This document shows, piece by piece, positions 54,918 through 64,000 of a stretch of DNA of 64,000 nucleotides. A program made the position numbers and the translations under genes. This stretch comes from an uncultured Caulobacterales bacterium (GTDB lineage Bacteria > Pseudomonadota > Alphaproteobacteria > Caulobacterales > Maricaulaceae), in assembly GCA_937929915.1 (NCBI GenBank), contig CALFUN010000007.1, positions 243,315-307,314 of the forward strand, read 5' to 3'. The notes beneath the pieces are model-generated. The model had not been told where the DNA came from, made no database searches, and saw nothing but the letters and a program-made list of their open reading frames with translations. The first letter of the stretch is position 1. Each line of letters opens with the position of its first letter.

Positions 54918-55543
54918 GACTTTACGGCAAAAACAGCATCGCAAATTTTTATCGCGGCGGCGTAAGCCTCTTCAATGCTTAACCCGCTTGTATCGAGAAG
55001 ATGCGCGTCATCTGCGGGGCGCAAAGGGGCATTTTTACGGGTCATATCCCGATTGTCGCGCTCATGAAGCTGGGCAAGGACTGTCTCATAGCTAATCTCT
55101 TCACCGTAACTTTGCAGTTCTCTATGCCGCCGAGCTGCGCGGATTTCAGCGCGGGCTGTGACATAGAGCTTGACTGTCGCATTTGGACAAATCACCGTGC
55201 CAATGTCGCGGCCATCTAAAATGCCGCCTTTTGCGGCAAAATCTCGTTGCACATCTAATAAGGCTAAACGTAGCTCTGGATGCACAGAGACTTTGGAGGC
55301 CGCTGCGCCGATTGGGCCGCTTTTTAACGTTGGGTCATCAAGTGTGGTTACATCCAAAGCCTGAGCGGCTTTGGCGGCTTGGTTCGGGTCATTTACATCT
55401 CCGCCAGCCTCTAAAATTATTTTTGCAACGGCTCGGTATAGTTTACCCGTATCCAGATAGGGCAGGTTATAATGACTGGAGAGCTTTTTACCCAAAGTCC
55501 CTTTCCCGCTCGAAAAGGTTCCATCTATGGCGATGACTGTCAT
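54914..55543 (-). CDS. cmk: Cytidylate kinase
   Basis: A 209-residue CMP/dCMP kinase. The P-loop is I-D-G-T-F-S-S-G-K-G-T (the usual G-P-A-A-S-G-K-G is modified), followed by L-D-T-G-K-L-Y and D-G-R-D-I-G-T-V-I near 97. It supplies CDP and dCDP for nucleic acid synthesis. It immediately follows aroA with no gap, and normally precedes rpsA. Confidence 0.94.
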   Translation of the reverse strand: MTVIAIDGTFSSGKGTLGKKLSSHYNLPYLDTGKLYRAVAKIILEAGGDVNDPNQAAKAAQALDVTTLDDPTLKSGPIGAAASKVSVHPELRLALLDVQRDFAAKGGILDGRDIGTVICPNATVKLYVTARAEIRAARRHRELQSYGEEISYETVLAQLHERDNRDMTRKNAPLRPADDAHLLDTSGLSIEEAYAAAIKICDAVFAVKS

Positions 55544-56899
55544 CTATTTTGCCGTTATCTTTGCGCCAAGCTCGTTCATTAAATCGAAAAAACTTGGAAA
55601 GCTTGTAGCAATCATAGAGCCGTCATCTATGCAAATAGGGGCTTCAGATTGCAGGCCCAGTATGAGTGCGCTCATTGCAATGCGGTGATCATGATGTGTT
55701 GTCACAATGCCGCCGCCTGCTACCAAATGCCCGCTATTGCCCTTGATCTTCATACCGTTAGCTAAGTCTTCGCAAGATACGCCATTCGCCGATAGAGCGG
55801 CAATCGTCGCGCTGATGCGGTCGCTTTCTTTGACGCGTAACTCGCCAATATCATCCATAATTGTTGTGCCGTTCGCAAAGGCTGCGGCGATGGCTAAGAT
55901 GGGATATTCATCAATCATAGAGGCGGCCCGCTCTGGCGGCACGGTAATGGCTGAAAGTTTGGAATATTTAACATGTAAGTCGGCGATAATTTCTCCGCCT
56001 GACTTCCGAAAATTATCCGCCCGTAAATAACCACCCATTTCAGTCAGACACTCAAATAACCCAGTGCGCGTTGGGTTCATCATGACATTTTTGATGATGA
56101 CATCAGAATTTGGCGTAATCAGCGCAGCAACGATTAAAAAGGCCGCCGAGGATGGATCGCCTGGCACGCTCACATGGGCTGCTGTGAGTTTTGCATAGCC
56201 TTTTGCGGGGCCTGTCACGGAAATTTCTGTGCCGCCAGTGCGTTGCTTAACGCTGACCTCAACCCCAAAGGCCGATAGCATATTTTCAGTATGATTACGC
56301 GTCGGAGTTTTTTCAATAACCGTTGTTGTGCCATTTATATTAAGCCCTGCCAGCAATATTGCCGACTTCACCTGCGCCGAAGCTATCGGCGGTGTGTAGC
56401 GAATGGGCGATAAATCTCCATCTGATGTTAAAATAGCGGGCAACCGCCCGCCCTTTTGCGCCTTGGCTGTTACGCCCATATCTCGCAAAGGGTCTAATAT
56501 ACGGTTCATAGGCCGAGATGATAAAGACGCATCCCCCGTATAGGTTGCGGTTAGCGCATATCCAGAGGCCGCGCCCATGATAAGCCGCACCCCTGTGCCG
56601 GCATTGCCGCAATCTATATCTTCGCGAGGGTGATGCAGACCAGACTCTCCGCACCCTTTAATGCGCCACTGTCCGTCATCTGCTCGGTAAATATCAGCGC
56701 CAAAGGCACGCATAGCGCCGATGGTCGATAAAATATCAGCTCCTTCAAGGAGTCCATCAATGCGCGTTTCCCCCTCTGCCATGGCGCCTAATATGATAGC
56801 TCTGTGCGATATGGATTTATCGCCAGGTGCAAATATCGTCCCCGTTAGGCTTGTAGATTTTGCGGATTGCACCCTTTTCATATTCGCTTCTATATTCAT
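55544..56899 (-). CDS. aroA: 3-phosphoshikimate 1-carboxyvinyltransferase (EPSP synthase)
   Basis: A 451-residue EPSP synthase. Key segments are P-G-D-K-S-I-S-H-R near 26, G-N-A-G-T-G-V-R near 97, and D-H-R-I-A-M-S near 410. It joins shikimate-3-phosphate and phosphoenolpyruvate in the aromatic pathway (aroE lies at 10.2 kb). Class (glyphosate sensitivity type) is not judged. Met7 (56881) is an alternative start. Directly adjacent to cmk. Confidence 0.95.
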   Translation of the reverse strand: MNIEANMKRVQSAKSTSLTGTIFAPGDKSISHRAIILGAMAEGETRIDGLLEGADILSTIGAMRAFGADIYRADDGQWRIKGCGESGLHHPREDIDCGNAGTGVRLIMGAASGYALTATYTGDASLSSRPMNRILDPLRDMGVTAKAQKGGRLPAILTSDGDLSPIRYTPPIASAQVKSAILLAGLNINGTTTVIEKTPTRNHTENMLSAFGVEVSVKQRTGGTEISVTGPAKGYAKLTAAHVSVPGDPSSAAFLIVAALITPNSDVIIKNVMMNPTRTGLFECLTEMGGYLRADNFRKSGGEIIADLHVKYSKLSAITVPPERAASMIDEYPILAIAAAFANGTTIMDDIGELRVKESDRISATIAALSANGVSCEDLANGMKIKGNSGHLVAGGGIVTTHHDHRIAMSALILGLQSEAPICIDDGSMIATSFPSFFDLMNELGAKITAK

Positions 56900-57044
56900 A
56901 ATCTATGACTCAAAACTCCATTGATGGTTGACTTGACTATATGAGTCGCTATGACGCCTTGTTGCTGGAAAATGGGTTTTGCAGACCTGATGATGATGCG
57001 CAAGCCATAGTTAACCAGCGAGACGAAATTTAAGGAATAAACAC

Positions 57045-57497
57045 ATGGCAAAAGTTGATTTAGGCAAAAAACGTATCTGTCCTGAATGCGAAGCGAAATT
57101 TTATGACCTTGCGAAGAACCCGGCCATTTGCCCTATGTGCCAAAACAGTTTTGACCCGTCAGAACTAGACGCGAAACCTGTGATTCCAACAGGGCCGTTG
57201 AAACCACAAAAATCGACAGATGATGAGGATGATGACGAAACCCTCGTGGCCGAAGTCGATGAAGACGATATTGACGAAGAAGAAGAGCAGGCCAAAGAAT
57301 TAGAGCTTGATGGTGATGATGTGGCCGTCATTGGCGGTGCATCGGACGGGGGTGATGACCAACCTGGTTATGACGGATACTCCGAAGATGAGGACGAAGA
57401 TCAAGACGCCGCCCTTGTTGCCGATGATGATGATAATGAGCTTCCGCCGCCAGATGCGGACGATACAGATGATGATGCCGAAGAGGTTGAGATTTAA
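57045..57497 (+). CDS. TIGR02300 family zinc-ribbon, acidic-tail protein
   Basis: A 150-residue protein: N-terminal zinc ribbon (I-C-P-E-C near 12 and I-C-P-M-C near 30, four Cys) with the family signature F-Y-D-L-A-K-N-P between them, then a strongly acidic Asp/Glu-rich tail from about residue 60. The family is restricted to alphaproteobacteria and of unknown function. It is divergent from aroA. Confidence 0.9.
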   Translation: MAKVDLGKKRICPECEAKFYDLAKNPAICPMCQNSFDPSELDAKPVIPTGPLKPQKSTDDEDDDETLVAEVDEDDIDEEEEQAKELELDGDDVAVIGGASDGGDDQPGYDGYSEDEDEDQDAALVADDDDNELPPPDADDTDDDAEEVEI

Positions 57498-57584
57498 ATT
57501 TTCCAGACAACATAGCCGATTTAAGGCCTGTAAAACTTATCTTGACCTAGGCTGCGGGGCGGCCTAAATCGCAAACACCTTAAA

Positions 57585-57660
<76 letters not shown>

Positions 57661-57865
57661 AATTTACTGATCTAAACCTCTAATAATTTAATAAATTTAC
57701 AACGGAATTTATAACGACCTTGCTTGGGTAGTGCTTTTCTATGTTGCGTAAACGCGTTTTGATTGAAGGCCAGAGTTAAGGTTTGGTGATTGGCATAAAT
57801 CTATGGAATTTCGAAATTTGTGATTTTCTCTAGTCATCGTCCAGAAACCCGCTTAAATAAGCCAA

Positions 57866-58816
57866 ATGTCCAAACAAACTGAAATATTTGAATTTAATGA
57901 CGCCGATTTGGTGCGCAAGCTGTGTGGCCCCAATCACGCGCATTTAGCCCTCATAGAGGAAGCTTTCGGAGTCTATATCGAAGCCCCAGGTAGCGCTGTG
58001 CATATTAATGGCGACGGGCCGAGCCGCGCGCGGGCTGGCGAGCTTGTTAAAGAGATTTACCAACGCCTAGAGCGTGGTTGGCCATGCGGGCCGAGCGACA
58101 TTCGCGCGCTTATTCGGGCGATGGGTAAAGGCAAGGTCAAAGCGGCAACAGTTGATGCTATTATTCCGTTTCCGCGCCGCAGTCCGATTGTCCCTAAAAC
58201 ACCGCGCCAAGAAAAATTTATCCATGCGCTACGCGATGAAGTGATTACATTTGGTGTTGGCCCTGCGGGTACGGGTAAAACATTTCTTGCCACCGCTTAT
58301 GGGGCGTCATTGCTGGCGCGGGGTGAAATTGCACGCTTTATCGCGTGCCGCCCAGCGGTTGAAGCGGGTGAGCGGCTTGGGTTTTTACCGGGCGATCTCA
58401 ATGAAAAAGTCGACCCTTATATGCAGCCTATTTGGGATGCTCTGCATATGGTCTTGGGCCGAGATGAAGTTGACCGCCGTAAGGCGGCTGGCGATATTGA
58501 GGTGGTTCCGCTGGCCTTTATGCGCGGACGGACTTTATCGGATGCGTTTGTTGTGATTGATGAAGCGCAAAATGCGACAATCCCGCAAATGAAAATGGTG
58601 CTGACTCGCCTTGGGGAGCGGGCCAAATATGCGGTGACGGGCGACCCGACGCAGTCAGACCTACCCAATGGGGTAACCTCTGGTCTGGCTCATGCATTGT
58701 CCATTTTAAATGATATTAAAGGGATTGAACAAATTAAGTTCCTTGCGTCTGATGTTGTGCGGCATCCTTTGGTCGGCAAAATCGTTAATGCTTATGAGAA
58801 GGCGGATAAGTCCTGA
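57866..58816 (+). CDS. PhoH-like ATPase
   Basis: A 316-residue PhoH-family protein. An N-terminal KH-like region (F-G-V-Y-I-E-A near 34) precedes the ATPase domain with G-P-A-G-T-G-K-T at 132-139 and Walker B F-V-V-I-D-E-A-Q-N near 228. It is predicted to work with YbeY in RNA processing. The following ybeY gene starts nine bases downstream, the standard phoH-ybeY-corC order. Confidence 0.93.
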   Translation: MSKQTEIFEFNDADLVRKLCGPNHAHLALIEEAFGVYIEAPGSAVHINGDGPSRARAGELVKEIYQRLERGWPCGPSDIRALIRAMGKGKVKAATVDAIIPFPRRSPIVPKTPRQEKFIHALRDEVITFGVGPAGTGKTFLATAYGASLLARGEIARFIACRPAVEAGERLGFLPGDLNEKVDPYMQPIWDALHMVLGRDEVDRRKAAGDIEVVPLAFMRGRTLSDAFVVIDEAQNATIPQMKMVLTRLGERAKYAVTGDPTQSDLPNGVTSGLAHALSILNDIKGIEQIKFLASDVVRHPLVGKIVNAYEKADKS

Positions 58817-58825
58817 TCTTAAATT

Positions 58826-59296
58826 ATGGCACCTATCCCTTTCGATATAGATATTGATGTCTTGTCAAATCATTGGTCTGTTCATGCCCCCGTCAGAGAC
58901 TGGACAGATCAAGCGATGCAGGCGGTTTTACAAGAATTGGGCGATGTCCCTTGCGGGGAATTGAGCGTTGTTTTTACAGATGATGCGCATATCCAGCAGC
59001 TTAATCGTGATTTTCGGCAGAAAGATAAAGCGACGAATGTGCTATCTTTCTCCACGCCTTTTCCAGAGGCCTTGCAGGGTGATATTATTCTTGCCTATGA
59101 AACGATTGCTAAAGAGGCTGGGGATAAGCCTGTGGCATTACGAGATCACGTTATACATCTCTTGATACATGGATTCTTGCATTTGCAAGGTTATGATCAC
59201 CAAGAAGACGCGCGTGCGAGCGTTATGGAGATGATAGAAATTCAAGCCTTACAGAGGCTGGGGATTGACAACCCTTATGAGATTGCACAGAGCTAG
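58826..59296 (+). CDS. ybeY: rRNA maturation endoribonuclease YbeY
   Basis: A 156-residue metal-dependent RNase. The active-site motif H-G-F-L-H-L-Q-G-Y-D-H gives the three zinc-binding His. T-N-V-L-S-F-S-T-P-F near 68 is also typical. It helps 16S rRNA 3' end maturation and ribosome quality control. It lies between phoH and corC. Confidence 0.94.
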   Translation: MAPIPFDIDIDVLSNHWSVHAPVRDWTDQAMQAVLQELGDVPCGELSVVFTDDAHIQQLNRDFRQKDKATNVLSFSTPFPEALQGDIILAYETIAKEAGDKPVALRDHVIHLLIHGFLHLQGYDHQEDARASVMEMIEIQALQRLGIDNPYEIAQS

Positions 59297-59316
59297 AGCG
59301 TGATGAGTAGACAATT

Positions 59317-59784
59317 ATGAATAATGACGATGATAGGCCAAATTGGCTCTCGCGGCTATTTGGACGGGCTCAAGGCAAAGATGCAGATATATTAGAAGCT
59401 GAGTTAAATGCGGCGCAAGAGCAGATGATGGACGCCGCTCAGCGTTTTCATGTGCTGCGGGTTGATGATGTCATGGTGCCGCGGGCCGATATTACAGCGA
59501 TAGACACGGCAGCGACCCTAACGGAGCTATCTAATGCGTTTAAAGCGGCTGGGCATTCACGCTTGCCAGTTTATAAAGAAACGCTGGATGATCCAATAGG
59601 TATGATTCATATTAAAGACCTGCTGCCTTATTTAATGCTCGATGCAAAGGGACGCAGCGGGAAAACCTATCCCGATAAGAAAGTTATCCAATATATAAAG
59701 CGAGATGTGTTATTTGTCCCAGCGTCAATGCTGGCGCAGGATTTACTACGGCGCATGCAGTGCCAACTGAAAAACGTACCTTAG
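59317..59784 (+). pseudogene. CorC/HlyC family CBS-domain protein, cut off at the junction
   Basis: About 148 genuine residues, then a few foreign codons. The start (R-P-N-W-L-S-R-L-F-G) and the first CBS domain (V-D-D-V-M-V-P-R-A-D-I near residue 49, then H-S-R-L-P-V-Y) are typical of CorC, a protein linked to magnesium/cobalt efflux in the phoH-ybeY-corC-lnt cluster. The sequence stops at L-R-R-M-Q, where the second CBS domain and the corC_HlyC domain should follow; the full protein would be roughly twice as long. The break at about 59760 coincides with the truncated start of maeB. Confidence 0.85.
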
Positions 59785-61289
59785 CAGAAGCTATCAAAGG
59801 CGCAGATGTATTTTTAGGATTATCAGCAGCGGATGCCTTAAGTCAGGATATGGTTCGCGATATGGCTAAAGACCCAATCATCTTTGCAATGGCTAATCCC
59901 AACCCTGAAATCCTGCCACCATTGGCACGCGAAGCCAGGCCCGATGCCATTATTGCCACAGGACGGAGTGATTATCCTAACCAAGTCAATAATGTACTTT
60001 GCTTCCCTTTCATCTTTCGCGGTGCTTTGGATGTACGTGCAACCACGATTAATGAAGAAATGAAAATTGCTGCGGCTAATGCGATTGCGCAATTGGCCCG
60101 CGAGCGCGTTCCCGAAGAAGTGGCGGCGGCTTATGGCGGCACCAATCACAGTTTTGGTAAAGATTATATCATTCCATCGCCCTTTGATCCGCGTCTTATA
60201 ACGATTGTATCTTCGGCCGTGGCGCAAGCGGCTATGGACAGCGGTGTTGCGCAAAAACCTATTGAAGATATGGATGCCTATCGCACCGAATTAAACAGCC
60301 GCTTTAACCCAACCACTTCGGTACTGACGCAAGTCTCCGAAAATGCCCGTGCTAATCCAAAGCGTGTTATCTTTGCCGAGGCCGAAGAAGAAGTTGTATT
60401 GCGCGCCGCCATCCAATTTCGCGATGATGGCTATGGTACGCCTGTATTGGTGGGCCGCGATCAAAAGGTCATCGAACAGCTTGCAAAATTGGGCGTAGAA
60501 GACCCCTCAAGCTTTGAAATCCATAATAGTGTAAGCAGTCCGTTAATCGATGATATGGTCGAATTGCTTTATAAACGTCTGCAACGGCGCGGCTATTTGA
60601 TGCGCGATATACAGCGCATGGTGAATCGCGATCGTAATATTTTTGGCGCAGCAATGCTGAAAATGGGCCATGCTGATGCTATGATTACGGGGGTTACGCG
60701 CACCTTTGCGCAATCGATGCGCGAATTGCGCCGTGTGCTTGACCCTGCCGAGGGTAAAACCGCCTTTGGTGTGCATGTCATGGTGGGTAAGAGCCATACC
60801 GTCTTCATTGCCGACACCACTGTGAATGAACGGCCTAGCGCCTGTGAATTGGCGGATTTTGCAGAGCAAACAGCGGCCGTTGCGCGGCGTATGGGCCATG
60901 TACCGCGCGTGGCATTTCTATCTTATTCTAATTTTGGTAATCCAGCGGGACAATGGCTAGAGAATCTGCGCGAAGCCGTGACATTACTCGATGCGCGCGG
61001 CGTTGATTTTGAATATGAGGGCGAGATGGCACCCGATACGGCGCTAAATCCAAAGGTTATGAAAAATTATCCTTTCTCACGCCTCTCTGGCCCAGCCAAT
61101 GTGCTGATTATGCCAGGGCTGCAATCGGCCAATCTATCAGCGAAACTTTTGCGTGAATTGGGCGGAGACCGCACCATTGGGCCGATGCTCATAGGCATAG
61201 AGAAACCTGTGCAAGTCGCCACTATGGCCTCTAGCGCATCGGAATTGGTATCACTCGCGGTGTTGGCCGCAGCGGGCATTACCGATTAA
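59755..61289 (+). CDS. maeB: NADP-dependent malic enzyme (MaeB type), N-terminal part missing
   Basis: About 510 residues, from the GTG at 59760 if read as an isolated frame; the family protein is about 750. The visible part begins inside the malic enzyme NAD-binding domain (T-L-A-E-A-I-K-G-A-D-V-F-L-G-L-S, then F-A-M-A-N-P-N-P-E-I), and continues with a full phosphotransacetylase-like domain (S-Y-S-N-F-G and M-P-G-L-Q-S-A-N late). So the upstream catalytic region of malic enzyme is lost at the junction and the reading frame has no real start. As read, it is probably non-functional as a malic enzyme. Confidence 0.85.
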
Positions 61290-61344
61290 CCTTCTTTTTT
61301 GATTAGCAATAAGAATGTTTCTAAATAATAATCATTATTGTTAT

Positions 61345-61376
61345 AAAAAATGGCGACGCTCCGAAGAACGCCGCCA
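61345..61376 (-). terminator. Terminator of katG
   Basis: On the minus strand TGGCGGCG pairs with CGTCGCCA (one G-U) and is followed by TTTTTT. It lies in the convergent gap between maeB and katG. Confidence 0.8.
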
Positions 61377-61425
61377 ACTTTATCACAAGCACAGTAGGAA
61401 GGGGGGAGTCTATGCTACGTGATAT

Positions 61426-63609
<2,184 letters not shown>

Positions 63610-63672
63610 TTAAATTACATAGAAATTAGACGATATATATTAATCGATCCAATCAATTTTCTGATACTTACT

Positions 63673-63693
63673 GATTGATTTAGGCAATCAATC
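63673..63693 (-). promoter_or_regulatory. Inverted repeat operator candidate upstream of katG
   Basis: GATTGATT and AATCAATC are exact inverted copies with a five-base spacer, 85 to 105 bases upstream of katG and between it and the end of yaaA. It has the size of a LysR-type (OxyR-like) site, which would suit katG, but no OxyR consensus can be claimed. Confidence 0.4.
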
Positions 63694-63758
63694 TAAAATA
63701 TCATCCTTAACCTAATTTAATATTTTATACAGCTAAATATTATAGGCTATAATGCAAA

Positions 63759-64000
63759 TCATTTTTTGGTCGGAGGTTGCTTTCGGCTGAAAATTAATAT
63801 TCCTTCGCTGGATGCTTTGGCATCATATTGATAATCTTCGGAATTAAATCCTTTTAGATCATCGGCCTTTTCAATACGGTTTTCCATAATCCAACGGGCC
63901 ATTAAACCGCGGGCATATTTCACATGATACATAAGCTTGCGGGCTTGACCATCTTTTATATTTAAAAAGCTTGCCTCAATCACAGTTTTACCCAGTGCAT
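63759..64000 (-). CDS. yaaA: Peroxide stress protein YaaA (DUF328), C-terminal part
   Basis: The last 80 or so residues of a protein that enters from the right edge on the minus strand; the GTG at 63983 is internal. It shows K-Y-A-R-G-L-M-A-R-W-I and Y-Q-Y-D-A-K-A-S-S, the conserved C-terminal pattern of YaaA, which in E. coli limits iron-driven damage during peroxide stress. The neighbouring katG supports the role. Confidence 0.85.
   Translation of the reverse strand, partial: ALGKTVIEASFLNIKDGQARKLMYHVKYARGLMARWIMENRIEKADDLKGFNSEDYQYDAKASSEGILIFSRKQPPTKK

Overview
The first ~59.75 kb reads as chromosomal DNA of a low-GC, Gram-negative alphaproteobacterium, probably of the Caulobacterales/Maricaulales (Hyphomonadaceae-like) branch. 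The support is family-level: parB-parA-rsmG-mnmG-mnmE order, a PPSRP|hemE origin region, TimA and TIGR02300 proteins, a TonB receptor and the aroA-cmk-rpsA-ihfB and phoH-ybeY-corC clusters. No species can be named from sequence alone.

Layout. 0-2.1 kb: end of lptE, holA and an MscS channel. 2.1-12.5 kb: a nearly unbroken leftward block (parB, parA, rsmG, mnmG, mnmE, dnaQ, coaE, aroE, maf, PPSRP) with two perfect parS sites. 12.53-12.97 kb: AT-rich gap with DnaA boxes, the likely chromosome origin; hemE, hemJ and rho leave it rightward. 15.9-19.1 kb: secB, timA, mltA, smr. 19.1-20.1 kb: a gene-poor stretch with one SnoaL-like gene. 20.1-27.6 kb: hslU and hslV (separated), a thiolase-like enzyme, DUF1244, Trm112, a LON-domain protein, a thioredoxin-TPR protein and a YbaK-type editing protein. 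27.9-29.8 kb: tRNA-Gly, then an HNH-nuclease island and a broken IS3 gene. 30-36.6 kb: a TPR protein, a large internally duplicated lipoprotein and a TonB receptor, with PhoB-box-like sequences before the first two. 36.9-40.3 kb: PhyH oxygenase, sodium/solute symporter, and a membrane protein with an XRE regulator. 40.3-47.6 kb: rpmE, suhB, efp, an ABC-permease/M1-peptidase fusion with its ATPase, ogt. 47.7-51.5 kb: rnd, lptC-lptA-lptB, mscL. 51.6-56.9 kb: ihfB, rpsA, cmk, aroA, with a stealth phosphotransferase gene inserted in reverse. 57-59.75 kb: TIGR02300, tRNA-Ala, phoH, ybeY and a corC that stops mid-gene.

At about 59,760 the sequence changes abruptly: corC is cut inside its CBS region and runs into a maeB (malic enzyme-phosphotransacetylase) lacking its N-terminal part, followed by katG and the end of yaaA. 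Two genes broken at one point suggests either a chimeric assembly or a real rearrangement; the last 4.2 kb should be treated as of uncertain origin.

The genes group into chromosome replication and segregation (oriC, parAB-parS, holA, dnaQ), tRNA and ribosome maturation (mnmEG, rsmG, ybeY, efp, rpsA, rpmE), protein quality control (hslUV, secB, LON, thioredoxin-TPR), envelope assembly (lptE, lptCAB, mltA, mscS, mscL) and heme synthesis. The most interesting accessory locus is the putative phosphate-regulated lipoprotein/TonB-receptor system at 29.9-36.6 kb.
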